From contig JAYELI010000036.1 of NCBI GenBank assembly GCA_034717435.1, positions 1 to 34,807 on the forward strand: 34,807 nucleotides of DNA. The letters are read 5' to 3'. A program made the translations under genes and the position numbers. Below, in pieces: positions 15,515 through 26,590 of this stretch. The notes under the pieces are model-generated. The model was not told the origin of the DNA. It saw only the letters and a list, made by a program, of their open reading frames with translations, and made no database searches. The DNA comes from Candidatus Omnitrophota bacterium. GTDB taxonomy: Bacteria > Omnitrophota > JAUWXU01. Position 1 is the first letter of the stretch, and the number at the start of each line of letters is the position of its first letter.

Positions 15515-16132
15515 CTAATTTTGCGGCCTTTGCGTATTAATTTTTACTCTTCTGCCTTCTACCTTTAACCTGTTTTCTATAAATAATTTTACTGCCCGGG
15601 GATAAATTTCATGTTCAGCCTTATGAATCTTTTCTTCCAAGGTCTTAATAGTATCTTCATCTTCTATTATTACTGGTTTCTGTAAAATTATCGGCCCGCT
15701 ATCTAAGTCTTCGGTCACAAAATGCACAGTGGGCCCGGTCACTTTTACCCCATAATCCCATGCATCCTTTATCCCCCGGGTGCCGATAAAGGAAGGAAGA
15801 AGCGCCGGATGAACATTCATAATGCGGTTTCTATATTTACCTATAAAATAAGGGCTTACTATCCTCATAAACCCGGCCAAAACCACCAGTTCAATCTTGT
15901 ATTTTTCCAAATAGGTTATTGTTTCTTTGTCAAAGTCTTCGCGGGATGAAAAATCCTGGGGATTGATATAAACAGCTTCTATCCCGGCTGACCTTGCCTT
16001 TTCTAAGGCCCCGGAATCCTTGCGGTCGCTGATAACCAGCGATAGATCGGCCTTTATTTCGTCTGCTTTAGCTACATCGATTATTGCCTGTAAATTTGTG
16101 CCCCTGCCTGAGGCAAAAACAGCTATATTCAC
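15515..16132 (-). CDS. purN: Phosphoribosylglycinamide formyltransferase 1
   Basis: PurN formylates GAR with 10-formyl-tetrahydrofolate, the third step of purine synthesis. In its 205 residues are the ribose-phosphate loop ASGRGTNLQAI (7-17) and the catalytic triad at the same numbers as E. coli: Asn106 and His108 in MNVHPALLPS, and Asp144 in TEDLDSGP. The ATG overlaps the rsmI stop by four bases. Folate supply from folP elsewhere in this window feeds this reaction. Confidence 0.97.
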   Translation of the reverse strand: MNIAVFASGRGTNLQAIIDVAKADEIKADLSLVISDRKDSGALEKARSAGIEAVYINPQDFSSREDFDKETITYLEKYKIELVVLAGFMRIVSPYFIGKYRNRIMNVHPALLPSFIGTRGIKDAWDYGVKVTGPTVHFVTEDLDSGPIILQKPVIIEDEDTIKTLEEKIHKAEHEIYPRAVKLFIENRLKVEGRRVKINTQRPQN

Positions 16133-16818
16133 AGCTTCCCCCTCTTTGGTATGATCACAACGAATTCGCCCCGCGGATTTGTTATGCTAAAATGTTCGAT
16201 TGACTGGCTGATGTTCTCTCTCCTGGTCTCTTCAAACTTTTTAGTAAGTTCCCGTGTAATTATGATCTTTCTGTTTCCTAAAACTTCGATCATGTCATTT
16301 AAACTTTTAAGCAGCCTGTGCGGAGCTTCATAAAAAACTACTGTCCTATTTTCACCTGCTATTTCTCTAAATCTATCTTTTCTTTTTTTAGTCTTTGGGG
16401 GCAGATAGCCCACAAAAATAAAGCTATCTGTTGCTGCGCCGCCGGCCTGCAAGCCACAAAGAAATGCCGAAGCGCCCGGAACAGGAACTATTTTAACTGC
16501 GCTCTTAATCGCTATATTAACTATCAAATAACCCGGGTCGCAGATACCCGGCGTACCGGCATTACAGACCAGGGCAATATTATTGCCTTGTTTCAGTTTT
16601 TTAAGCAGTAGTTCGGAACGGGTAAGTTTGTTATGCTCATAATAACTTATTAGCCCGGTGCGAATAGAATAATGCGAAAGTAATTTTTTAGTCTGTCTTG
16701 TATCTTCAGCAGCTATCAGATCTACTTCTTTTAAAACCTCAACAGCCCTTAAGGTAATGTCTTTCAGGTTGCCAATAGGTGTGCTAACTATATATAGTAT
16801 ACCGCTGGAATTATTCAT
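16129..16818 (-). CDS. rsmI: 16S rRNA (cytidine1402-2'-O)-methyltransferase, short form
   Basis: RsmI methylates C1402 in the decoding centre of 16S rRNA. The tetrapyrrole-methylase fold is shown by LYIVSTPIGNLKDITLRA, LIAAEDTRQTKKLL, VCNAGTPGICDPG, PVPGASAFL, FVGYLPPK and FYEAPHRLL. It has 229 residues, whereas E. coli RsmI has about 286. The missing part is the C-terminal region after the catalytic fold. It abuts nadE upstream and overlaps purN downstream. Confidence 0.95.
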   Translation of the reverse strand: MNNSSGILYIVSTPIGNLKDITLRAVEVLKEVDLIAAEDTRQTKKLLSHYSIRTGLISYYEHNKLTRSELLLKKLKQGNNIALVCNAGTPGICDPGYLIVNIAIKSAVKIVPVPGASAFLCGLQAGGAATDSFIFVGYLPPKTKKRKDRFREIAGENRTVVFYEAPHRLLKSLNDMIEVLGNRKIIITRELTKKFEETRRENISQSIEHFSITNPRGEFVVIIPKRGKL

Positions 16819-19104
<2,286 letters not shown>

Positions 19105-19956
19105 TTATAGATTAGACGCAGCCATTATATCCAATATTTCTTTGGTTATAACCGCCTGTCTTGTCTTGTGATAATTGAGGATCAACCTGTCTATAATCTC
19201 TTTCGCATTATCAGAAGCCTGCTTCATGGCAAACATCCTGGCCATTTCTTCGGCAGTGTTGGACTCCAGTATCGTCTGGTAGATCTGGCTGACCAGATAT
19301 TCTTTAAGCAGCCCGTCCAGAACATCTCCTACTGAAGGTTCATACCTGTAATCGCGAACCCTCTTTATTTTTTTCTGTCTTTCTAAGCCAACCGGCAGGA
19401 GCTGTGCGACAACGGCTTTACCTAATAAATGCGTCCTGAATTTATTATAAATTATATGCAAAGAATCTATTTTTTTATCTATAAACATACCGCTAAGTTC
19501 TAAGGCGATTTCCCGACAATCAGCTAACGGCTCTTTTTTTATAGAAGAATTGAAACATCGCAGTAATTCGGTTTTGTTCCCGGATTTAAAAAAATTTGCT
19601 CCTTTTCTTCCGAAGCAAACCAGTTTTATTTTTAGGTCCTCTGAAGAAGTGAACTCCCGGAACTTTTCGAATATACTGCTGTTAAACCCCCCGCAGAGCC
19701 CTTTATCGCTTGCGACAACGATCAGGCCGGTTGTCTTGATATCTCTTTTTTCAAGCAGGGGGTGAGACTGGTAAATGACATTATCTGCGACGCCGAAGAC
19801 AACCTCTCTTATCTTCTCAAAATAGAAACGGCAGTTTAAAGTAACAGATTCGATCTTTTTTATCCGGTTTAAGGATACTATTTCTAAGGCATTAGTAACC
19901 CGGCCTATTTTCCCTATCGAACCTATTTTTTGTTTTATCTCGCGTAACGTAGCCAT
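19105..19956 (-). CDS. atpG: F1F0 ATP synthase subunit gamma
   Basis: This is the central rotor shaft of F1. In its 283 residues the N-terminal helix reads LREIKQKIGSIGKIGRVTNA. The Rossmann-like middle contains VVASDKGLCGGFNSS. The C-terminal helix carries the usual ASDNAKEIIDRLILNYHKTR and QAVITKEILDI. These two helices form the coiled coil. The ATG follows a palindrome directly and has no obvious Shine-Dalgarno. Confidence 0.96.
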   Translation of the reverse strand: MATLREIKQKIGSIGKIGRVTNALEIVSLNRIKKIESVTLNCRFYFEKIREVVFGVADNVIYQSHPLLEKRDIKTTGLIVVASDKGLCGGFNSSIFEKFREFTSSEDLKIKLVCFGRKGANFFKSGNKTELLRCFNSSIKKEPLADCREIALELSGMFIDKKIDSLHIIYNKFRTHLLGKAVVAQLLPVGLERQKKIKRVRDYRYEPSVGDVLDGLLKEYLVSQIYQTILESNTAEEMARMFAMKQASDNAKEIIDRLILNYHKTRQAVITKEILDIMAASNL

Positions 19957-19970
19957 AATGTGAGCTTTGG

Positions 19971-20022
19971 GCTGTGAGCTGTGGGCTATGCGCTAAAAAG
20001 CTCACAGCCCACAGCTCACAGC
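19971..20022. repeat. Perfect 17-bp intercistronic hairpin between atpA and atpG
   Basis: Arms GCTGTGAGCTGTGGGCT (19971-19987) and their exact complement (20006-20022) enclose an 18-base loop. The repeat starts on the last base of the atpA stop and ends 15 bases before the atpG ATG. Internal GAGCTGTGGGCTGTG reiteration allows alternative registers. It could stabilise the upstream mRNA or limit gamma translation. Confidence 0.8.
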
Positions 20023-21545
20023 TAATCTGTGTTTCTTTTAACAAATATCTTCTTAAAATCCTCTACCGCCCCTATAAGTTCGGCCTCAAGCTCTTCGGAC
20101 AATTCCTTTTCAGCGATCAGTTTATTGCGCAACTTTTTCTTTTTCTCCCTGATAAAAGATAAGAATTCTTTTTCAAACCTTTTTATGTCGCCAACAGGCA
20201 CGTCATCCAGATATCCTTTTACCCCGCTAAAAATTATAACGACCTGATCGGCTATATCCAGCGGTTTATATTGGTCCTGTTTTAATATCTCGACTAATCT
20301 TTTTCCGCGCTCCAGCTGCCTGACAGTGGCTTTATCCAGCTCTGTCCCGAATTGAGTAAATGCCTCCAGCTCTCTATATTGGGCTAGATTCAACCTTAAA
20401 GTACCGGTTATCTTTTTCATCGTTTTTATCTGGGCATTAGCCCCGACCCGGGAAACGCTTAGACCAACATTTATTGCCGGCCTCACTCCCTGATGAAAAA
20501 GTTCTGTTTCTAAATAGATCTGTCCGTCGGTTATTGAGATTACATTGGTGGGGATATAGGTCGTAACATCGCCGGCCTGCGTTTCGATAACCGGAAGCGC
20601 GGTAAGCGAACCACTGCCTTGTTCTTCGCTAAATTTGCAAGCTCTCTCCAGCAATCTCGAATGGGCATAGAATATATCTCCGGGATAGGCCTCTCTACCC
20701 GGCGGCCTTCTTAAAAGTAAGGACAACTCTCGATAGCAGTTAGCATGTTTGGTCAAATCATCATAGACTATTAAGGCGTGACGTCCTTTATCCCTGAAAT
20801 ATTCACCAATAGCACAACCGGCATAGGGCGCAATCCATTGCAGCGGCGTGGGGTCGCTCGCCGTAGCACTGACTATTATGGAATACTCCATTGCCCCATG
20901 CTTCTCCAGTCTATTTATTATTGATGCAACCGAAGATTTCTTTTGGCCAATAGCCACATATATACAAATCAGGTTCTTTCCTTTAGAATTTATTATAGCA
21001 TCTACGGCTATGGCTGTTTTCCCGGTTTGTCTATCACCAATTATAAGTTCTCTCTGGCCCCTGCCGATAGGAATCATAGAATCTATTGCCTTAAACCCTG
21101 TCTGGAAGGGCTCCCTTACCGGCTGGCGTTTTATAACTCCGGGAGCAACCTGCCAAATTGGACGAACCTCTTTGGTTTTTAAAGGCCCTTTTTCGTCAAT
21201 GGGTTGGCCCAGGCCGTTCAAAACTCTGCCCACAAGGGCCTCTCCAACACCCACTTCACACACCATTCCGGTCAGCCTTACCTCTTCACCTTCTTTTACT
21301 AAGGCATCTTCCCCGAAGATACAGGCAGAAACCACCTTGTCTTCCAAATTTAATACCATGCCGTAGAGATTATCTGAAAATTTCAGGAGTTCCCCGGACA
21401 TAGCCTGGTCCAGGCCGTAAATTTTGGCTATGCCATCGCCCACTTCCAGAACTGTGCCAACAACTGCGGTATCCACGCGGCGTTGATAGTTCTTTATCTC
21501 TTTCTTTATTATCGAGGTAACCTCCTCAGGCCTTATTCTGGGCAC
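20022..21545 (-). CDS. atpA: F1F0 ATP synthase subunit alpha
   Basis: This is the non-catalytic nucleotide-binding F1 subunit. In its 507 residues are a P-loop GDRQTGKT (170-177), the strand [25 protein letters not shown], the motif [13 protein letters not shown] and [12 protein letters not shown] near the C-terminal domain. The N-terminus [16 protein letters not shown] is the usual delta-binding helix. Its ATG lies 13 bases inside the end of atpH. Confidence 0.98.
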   Translation of the reverse strand: MPRIRPEEVTSIIKKEIKNYQRRVDTAVVGTVLEVGDGIAKIYGLDQAMSGELLKFSDNLYGMVLNLEDKVVSACIFGEDALVKEGEEVRLTGMVCEVGVGEALVGRVLNGLGQPIDEKGPLKTKEVRPIWQVAPGVIKRQPVREPFQTGFKAIDSMIPIGRGQRELIIGDRQTGKTAIAVDAIINSKGKNLICIYVAIGQKKSSVASIINRLEKHGAMEYSIIVSATASDPTPLQWIAPYAGCAIGEYFRDKGRHALIVYDDLTKHANCYRELSLLLRRPPGREAYPGDIFYAHSRLLERACKFSEEQGSGSLTALPVIETQAGDVTTYIPTNVISITDGQIYLETELFHQGVRPAINVGLSVSRVGANAQIKTMKKITGTLRLNLAQYRELEAFTQFGTELDKATVRQLERGKRLVEILKQDQYKPLDIADQVVIIFSGVKGYLDDVPVGDIKRFEKEFLSFIREKKKKLRNKLIAEKELSEELEAELIGAVEDFKKIFVKRNTD

Positions 21546-22078
21546 AGTATTTCCTCCAGTTTCCTTAATTTCCCCCTGACAGAGTCATCATAGATATTGT
21601 CACGATAGCGCACATATAATCCGCCGATTAGGCTGGAATTTTCTCTTAATTTTAAGTGAATTTCTTCCCTGAATTTTAAAGTCAATACATCCATCAATAG
21701 AAATTTCTCATCCGCTGTAAGCAGAGAGGCGCTTTCTACTTCTATCCTTATTTTGTTCTTCTTAGCTTCATAAAGGTCTCTATAGCGAAGATATACGCCG
21801 TGGATTAAATTTTCTCTTTTACTGTCTACCAGAAGGCTTAAGAAATCTAAAACAGTATTCGAAAATTTTCTTTCGCCCAATAGTTTTTCAATTACTCTTT
21901 TTTTCTCATCCCTGGTAATAAGCGGATGAAGCATAAAATGGCGAAGCTCCCCGACCTCAAGCCACTCTTCACTTAGAATCTCCAGTTCCTCCATTACTTT
22001 ATCCAGAGTATTTCTTTCTTCAGCCATCAGAAAAAGGGCAGTGGCATATCGGTCATGTAAAAGTTCTAAGTTATCCAC
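21533..22078 (-). CDS. atpH: F1F0 ATP synthase subunit delta
   Basis: Delta (OSCP) clamps F1 to the peripheral stalk. This 181-residue protein has the N-terminal six-helix domain beginning [15 protein letters not shown] and the family C-terminal segment [28 protein letters not shown] (about 143-170), including the IGG turn. It overlaps atpF by eight bases and atpA by thirteen. The order b-delta-alpha is standard. Confidence 0.95.
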   Translation of the reverse strand: MDNLELLHDRYATALFLMAEERNTLDKVMEELEILSEEWLEVGELRHFMLHPLITRDEKKRVIEKLLGERKFSNTVLDFLSLLVDSKRENLIHGVYLRYRDLYEAKKNKIRIEVESASLLTADEKFLLMDVLTLKFREEIHLKLRENSSLIGGLYVRYRDNIYDDSVRGKLRKLEEILCPE

Positions 22079-22550
22079 GGCTTAGCTCCTTTAAGGACTG
22101 TTCAATAAATTTTTTATGATCCTCTTTTTTTATTTCGCGTTCAATGATTTTTTTGGCTATCTCCAGAGAAATCGAAGAAATATCTTTTTTAAGGACCCCT
22201 CTGGCAAGCTTGACTTCTTCATTCAGTTCAAGCTTGGCCCTTTCCAATATCCTGGCTGCTTCCCTTTTGGCCTCCTCGATCATCAAAAGCCGCAATTTAT
22301 CTGTCTCTTGCCGGGTCATATCCTTTATCCGCAGGGCTTCCTTTTTAGCAACCTGCAGGACTTCATTTGATATTTGATTATTTTTCTCAGAATCTTCGCT
22401 GGCCTGCCTGGCCTGCTCAAACATCTCTTTAACTTCCTGACCTCTTTTGTCTAAAAAACCCAATAGGGGACGATAAATAAGCTTTGTTAATACAGCTACT
22501 AATATCAAAAAGCTTATAATTTCTAATATGAACGTAAAATTTATATTCAT
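22071..22550 (-). CDS. atpF: F1F0 ATP synthase subunit b
   Basis: This 159-residue peripheral-stalk subunit starts with a membrane helix (FTFILEIISFLILVAVLTKL, residues 5-24). A long charged helix follows, rich in Glu, Lys, Arg and Ala (about 35-155), as expected for the dimeric b stalk. Only one b-type gene is present. The ATG has no good Shine-Dalgarno; upstream is the GCTAATTT repeat block. Confidence 0.94.
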   Translation of the reverse strand: MNINFTFILEIISFLILVAVLTKLIYRPLLGFLDKRGQEVKEMFEQARQASEDSEKNNQISNEVLQVAKKEALRIKDMTRQETDKLRLLMIEEAKREAARILERAKLELNEEVKLARGVLKKDISSISLEIAKKIIEREIKKEDHKKFIEQSLKELSRG

Positions 22551-22678
22551 AATACGCTAATTTCCGCTAATTTTTCGGGTATTGAATTTCGACTCATACG
22601 CTAATTTCCGCTAATTTTATTGGCTAATTTCGCTAATTAGCGGAAATTAGCGTCCTTTTATCAGCGAAAATTCGCGTT
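22551..22678. repeat. Reiterated GCTAATTTCCGCTAAT repeat between atpE and atpF
   Basis: About 128 bases consist of variants of CGCTAATTTCCGCTAATTT in both orientations. Near 22627-22652 they form a strong inverted repeat (CGCTAATT facing AATTAGCG with GGAAATTAGCG beyond). No gene is present. It is the longest gap inside the atp operon. Confidence 0.75.
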
Positions 22679-23081
<403 letters not shown>

Positions 23082-23735
23082 TTAATATCTCAGCACCGAA
23101 ATATATGCAACCGCCAGTATCGTAAACACAAACGCCTGGATGCACCCGATAATCACCCCGAAGAAAAGATTGATCATCGGCATCAGCATCAGATTTAAAG
23201 GTACAGCCCAGCCAGCGGGGAACATCTTCATTATAACCGGTAAAAACGAAAGCATCAAGCCCCCGGCAAACATATTGCCAAATAAACGAAGAGAATGCGA
23301 AAGGACCTTGCTAAACTCGGAAATTACATTGGATGGAAAAAGCCACCAAAAAGGCTTAAAATAATGGCCTAAATAATTTTTAACACCCAGTTTTCTTATT
23401 GCGCTGACATGCGCTATAAAAAATACCAACAGTCCCAACCCAAGACAAGTGTTCAGGTCAGCAGTTGGACTGCTTAAAGCCGGAACAACGGAAAGCAGAT
23501 TTGAAACCAACACAAATAAAAACAGCGTCATTATTAAAGGCAGAAATTTTCTTCCGCTTTCTCCCAGGCTTTCCTTCAACATATCATCAAACCATACGCT
23601 AACCGCCTCCAACAGGCACTGCCGCCTGGAGGGAACAACGCTCAATCTCCCCTTAAGCAGAACCAGCCCTGAGGTTACTATCGCGATAACCACCCAGGTC
23701 ATCTTTAAAGCTAAAAAATTTAGTGGGTTTTCCAT
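23082..23735 (-). CDS. atpB: F1F0 ATP synthase subunit a
   Basis: Subunit a carries the ion half-channels beside the c ring. In its 217 residues are about five hydrophobic helices. The essential arginine is Arg150 in SHSLRLFGNMFAGG. The last helix reads IIGCIQAFVFTILAVAYI with the conserved Gln. It is about 50 residues shorter than E. coli AtpB, mostly at the N-terminus. No clear Shine-Dalgarno precedes the ATG. Ion specificity is set mainly by c, so it should work with the sodium-type ring. Confidence 0.95.
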   Translation of the reverse strand: MENPLNFLALKMTWVVIAIVTSGLVLLKGRLSVVPSRRQCLLEAVSVWFDDMLKESLGESGRKFLPLIMTLFLFVLVSNLLSVVPALSSPTADLNTCLGLGLLVFFIAHVSAIRKLGVKNYLGHYFKPFWWLFPSNVISEFSKVLSHSLRLFGNMFAGGLMLSFLPVIMKMFPAGWAVPLNLMLMPMINLFFGVIIGCIQAFVFTILAVAYISVLRY

Positions 23736-23796
23736 ATTTCACAAAAGACTCTACTAAAATTATCAATTAACATTCTAAATTTTAAATTGATAGTTG
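23736..23796. repeat. AT-rich self-complementary spacer between atpI and atpB
   Basis: TATCAATT faces AATTGATA, and overlapping it AATTAACA faces TGTTAATT. All arms are perfect eight-mers within 61 bases that begin right at the atpI stop. Confidence 0.6.
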
Positions 23797-24174
23797 TTAA
23801 TTTTGTAATGATCTGTTTTTATAAAAAATGGTATCCACGAATATCGACAGCCGCAGGCAAAATAACCCGATCGCGCCTCCGATCAAACATTCTAACCCCT
23901 TAAAAGACAAACCTAAAAGTATAGCTGTCATTGTAGCATATCTTAGGAAATAACCGGCCGGAAAAAACAAATAATTTTTTTTGCCGCTAAACTCAATTTT
24001 TTTCTTTGCGCTTTTTACCATCAATTTAAAATTTATACTACTGCCCATACCGCCGATGACAACGCCAAGAGAGATCTTGCTTTTTCCTAATAGAAAAAAT
24101 AAAGTGCCAACTAAAAAAACTATGCCTAATATTTCTACAGTTAATCTATTTTCGAAGGCCCTTGCCTGCTTCAT
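23797..24174 (-). CDS. atpI: ATP synthase protein I (AtpI-like)
   Basis: This 125-residue hydrophobic protein has about four membrane segments: LTVEILGIVFLVGTLFFLLG, LGVVIGGMGSSINF, a middle FPAGYFLRYATMTAILLGL and ECLIGGAIGLFCLRLSIF. Short basic loops separate them. AtpI proteins assist c-ring assembly or stability in studied species. The name rests on topology and on its position just ahead of atpB, as sequence identity in this family is low. Its start lies 29 bases inside atpZ. Confidence 0.75.
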   Translation of the reverse strand: MKQARAFENRLTVEILGIVFLVGTLFFLLGKSKISLGVVIGGMGSSINFKLMVKSAKKKIEFSGKKNYLFFPAGYFLRYATMTAILLGLSFKGLECLIGGAIGLFCLRLSIFVDTIFYKNRSLQN

Positions 24175-24376
24175 TATCCTTTTCTCTGATCAACTGATAG
24201 GCGGCCTTAAACCCGCCGGCCACGCCAAATATCGAAAAAACAACCGTAAATAAAAAACCGCTGCCCAGTTTACTATCTAAAAAAACCCCAATAGATAACC
24301 CAACAGCCATAGCCACTATTATTACCAGGCCTAACTGAATCACCAGGCCAAGATAGTGAAAAAAAGAATTATTCAT
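24146..24376 (-). CDS. atpZ: AtpZ-like two-helix ATP synthase accessory protein
   Basis: This 76-residue protein has two hydrophobic helices (about 8-31 and 41-62). They carry the glycine-rich pattern AVGLSIGVFLDSKLGSG and GVAGGFKAAYQLI that is typical of AtpZ/AtpI-family small subunits beside F-type operons. Known relatives form a magnesium or calcium transport unit with AtpI. It lies between atpC and atpI. Confidence 0.8.
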   Translation of the reverse strand: MNNSFFHYLGLVIQLGLVIIVAMAVGLSIGVFLDSKLGSGFLFTVVFSIFGVAGGFKAAYQLIREKDNEAGKGLRK

Positions 24377-24384
24377 TGGCTATA

Positions 24385-24639
24385 TTACGCTTTTTTAGCT
24401 AATATAGTTACTCCCTGTTCGGTTACTTCGATAAAGCCCTCTTCAATCTCAAATTCTTGCCTGTTATTTTCCTTCTTTATTATTTTTATTTTTCCTTTTT
24501 TGAGAATAGCTAAAAGCGGGGCATGGCCTGCTAAAACAGTCAACCAGCCTTCTTTAGCAGGCACGGTTATTTCGCTAATAACTTTGTCCTGGAATATTTT
24601 CTTTTGGGATAAGGTTATGGTAAGGTTAAAATTCTTCAT
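24385..24639 (-). CDS. atpC: F1F0 ATP synthase subunit epsilon, N-terminal domain only
   Basis: This 84-residue protein covers just the beta-sandwich of epsilon: FNLTITLSQKKIFQDKV, TVPAKEGWLTVLAGHAPLLA and the closing EGFIEVTEQGVTILAKKA. The C-terminal two-helix domain, which can insert into F1 and block ATP hydrolysis, is absent (full-length forms are about 130-140 residues). The gene directly abuts the ROK stop (TAGATG) and stands at the front of the atp genes, not after atpD as is usual. The domain likeness is strong, and the position next to atpZ and atpI supports it. Confidence 0.92.
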   Translation of the reverse strand: MKNFNLTITLSQKKIFQDKVISEITVPAKEGWLTVLAGHAPLLAILKKGKIKIIKKENNRQEFEIEEGFIEVTEQGVTILAKKA

Positions 24640-25812
24640 CTAGGCCTGTAAGAATACTTCCCGAATGACAAGGCCGGCCGCACCGGCAACTGCTGAATCT
24701 TCTCCTAACTGGGCGGGAAGAATTTTGGCCGCACTGGCAGTTTCCTCAAAAGCATACTTTTTTACTGTCTTTCTGATCGGGTCTAAGAGCAATGAACCGG
24801 TGCCGATCAGCCCTCCCCCGATTATAACCATTTCCGGATTAAATATATTAACTAAACAGGCAACCCGCATACCTAAATTTACACCGGCATCTTCGACCAA
24901 TTCCATGGCTAATTTATCACCGTTTTTAGCCGCCTGCGTTATGGTTTGGAAGGTTAACTGTTCCAGATTTTCGCCAGCTATCTGGTTTATTTCAGACTCC
25001 ACTCCCTGTTTAAGGATATGCTTAGCATAAGTCAGCGTTCTCAAACCGCTCTCCCCGGTTTGTAACCATGGTCCCCGGCGGGCCTTGATAAACCCGTTTC
25101 CATTACTAAGCTGTTCCCTGAAAGCTAACTCGCCTGTGCTTCCGCTCGTCCCCCGATATATCTCTCCGTTAATTATAATCCCGCAACTCGTCTCAGAATG
25201 CAGATAGACTATATTTTTAACCTCCGGGGTTAACCCGATCATCTTCTCGCCAAAAGCAGACAGATTAGCGTCGTTGTCAATAAAAACAGGCATACCGAAC
25301 TCCTGTTCAATCCGAGACTTAATAGCCGGGTAACTACTCAGGGCAACCGCCGGAATACTTATTCCCGCGCCTTTTATTTTTTCTCTGCCGACGGCAGAAT
25401 TTTTTATTAGCTCGCTAATCAGGCCTGTTGATTTGTCGAGCAACCTATCTATGTCTTCTTTGGGACGGCTTCGTTTTAATTTTACGATTACCCTTCCGGA
25501 TAAGTTTGTTAAGATAGCTGTCATATCCGCCGCAGGCACATTAAGCGGTCCCAGGTCAAGGCCGACAGCAAAAGCAAAATCACTATTTAGTTCCACCAAT
25601 TCCGGTTTGCGCCCACCGGTCGAGGAGTCAAGCCCTCTTCCCCGCACCAACCCTTGATCCAAATATTTATTAACATAATTTGAAACGGTGACTATATTTA
25701 TTCCGGTAAGCTGGGAAATGTCGGTCTTGGTAACAGGCCCGTTTTTCCTTATTATTTCAAGAATTACCCAATTCTTTTTCTCAAGTTCGGTTAGGAATTG
25801 TTTTGGTTCCAT
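24640..25812 (-). CDS. ROK-family transcriptional regulator (NagC/XylR type)
   Basis: An N-terminal winged helix-turn-helix (about 13-60: ILEIIRKNGPVTKTDISQLT and VSNYVNKYLDQGLV) precedes a ROK sugar-kinase-like domain with AVGLDLG (82-88), DNDANLSAFGE (179-189) and IIGGGLIG. The family zinc motif (CxCGxxGC after GEIGH) is missing; that place reads GELAFREQLSNGNGF, so metal binding is probably lost. Such proteins are usually sugar-responsive repressors. The gene lies directly upstream of atpC with no gap and follows the PilZ genes. A GAGG precedes its ATG. Which operon it controls is not shown by the sequence. Confidence 0.88.
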   Translation of the reverse strand: MEPKQFLTELEKKNWVILEIIRKNGPVTKTDISQLTGINIVTVSNYVNKYLDQGLVRGRGLDSSTGGRKPELVELNSDFAFAVGLDLGPLNVPAADMTAILTNLSGRVIVKLKRSRPKEDIDRLLDKSTGLISELIKNSAVGREKIKGAGISIPAVALSSYPAIKSRIEQEFGMPVFIDNDANLSAFGEKMIGLTPEVKNIVYLHSETSCGIIINGEIYRGTSGSTGELAFREQLSNGNGFIKARRGPWLQTGESGLRTLTYAKHILKQGVESEINQIAGENLEQLTFQTITQAAKNGDKLAMELVEDAGVNLGMRVACLVNIFNPEMVIIGGGLIGTGSLLLDPIRKTVKKYAFEETASAAKILPAQLGEDSAVAGAAGLVIREVFLQA

Positions 25813-25821
25813 TTAAAAACC

Positions 25822-26184
25822 TCAATTAGCCACTGCCAAAAATATGGCATCCTTGTTAAATTCTAACGCCAATCCCAGGCAGGACGGACAATCCGGATCC
25901 TGCTTGGTTAATTTTTCTCTTCTTAATACCCTGGCTTTTCCGACCAATCTGGAGAAAAGAGGGGCTTTTGCTTTTTCACGCGGCAGGGAAATGTGAACAA
26001 ATACATTTTCACCCGGTTCGACAACATACTTCTCAGGCACCCTTAAGTACAAACCTCCCTGGCTTAAATTGTCGGTAACGGCTCCTTCAAACAACCGGGG
26101 GAAATCCTCGGTTATGCTTTTAATCTCTACCGGTATAGACAAGTCTACTCTTTTATGTTTTCTCTTTTCAGAATCAAAATCCAC
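25822..26184 (-). CDS. PilZ-domain protein (second of a tandem pair)
   Basis: In 120 residues it carries the c-di-GMP-binding signature: RKHKR (8-12) as RxxxR, and DNLSQGGLYL as (D/N)xSxxG. The rest fits a six-stranded PilZ barrel (FVHISLPREK, GKARVLRREK). The segment DPDCPSCLGLALEF contains a CPSC pair. PilZ proteins couple c-di-GMP to motility, polysaccharide or surface functions. It is one base from the first PilZ gene and 9 bases from the ROK gene. Confidence 0.88.
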   Translation of the reverse strand: MDFDSEKRKHKRVDLSIPVEIKSITEDFPRLFEGAVTDNLSQGGLYLRVPEKYVVEPGENVFVHISLPREKAKAPLFSRLVGKARVLRREKLTKQDPDCPSCLGLALEFNKDAIFLAVAN

Positions 26185-26185
26185 T

Positions 26186-26569
26186 TTATTTATTCCTCAA
26201 CGATTGCTTTTCAGCCCAGCGATCATATGCATAATCCAGTAGAATGCTTTTGTCAGCCGGTCTTATATCGACAAATTCTACGCCATTACTCAACAAAGAT
26301 GCATCCTCTGCAGAAACTTTGTTAAACCAAACCGCTTTCCCTTTAGTCAAAATCGGATAGTCCTCACCCGGAACATCTATCTCAAAGTCTGCCGATGCAT
26401 CTTTGAGTAAATCCTTTCCTTTAATCACCGAAAACCCCATCCCGCCTCTGCTAATATTTTTCAAAGTAGCAATGCCTTCTATTTCAGAGAATAAAATCTT
26501 ATACCGCATTTTCAAGGAAGCGTCAAATCTCAAAAACTCTCTTCTTTCCCTTCCTATTTTCTTTTCCAA
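26186..26569 (-). CDS. PilZ-domain protein (first of a tandem pair)
   Basis: This 127-residue protein begins at a TTG (26569) with GGAGGG upstream. An ATG at 26576 is in another frame and stops quickly. The signature residues are RREFLRFD for RxxxR and NISRGGMGF for NxSxGG, both expected to bind c-di-GMP. It is clearly different in sequence from its neighbour, so if duplicated the event is old. It follows the GH116-like gene by 21 bases. Confidence 0.86.
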   Translation of the reverse strand: MEKKIGRERREFLRFDASLKMRYKILFSEIEGIATLKNISRGGMGFSVIKGKDLLKDASADFEIDVPGEDYPILTKGKAVWFNKVSAEDASLLSNGVEFVDIRPADKSILLDYAYDRWAEKQSLRNK

Positions 26570-26590
26570 AACGCATCCCTCCCCTCATTA

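Noticed and set aside
20848-21366. Plus-strand open frame of 172 codons inside atpA.
   Set aside because: It is antisense to a strongly conserved gene and has no recognisable domain or Shine-Dalgarno. It is a shadow of the atpA codon pattern.
22551-22678. CRISPR-like array.
   Set aside because: The repeats are short, degenerate, in both orientations and without unique spacers. It is a reiterated palindrome, not an array.
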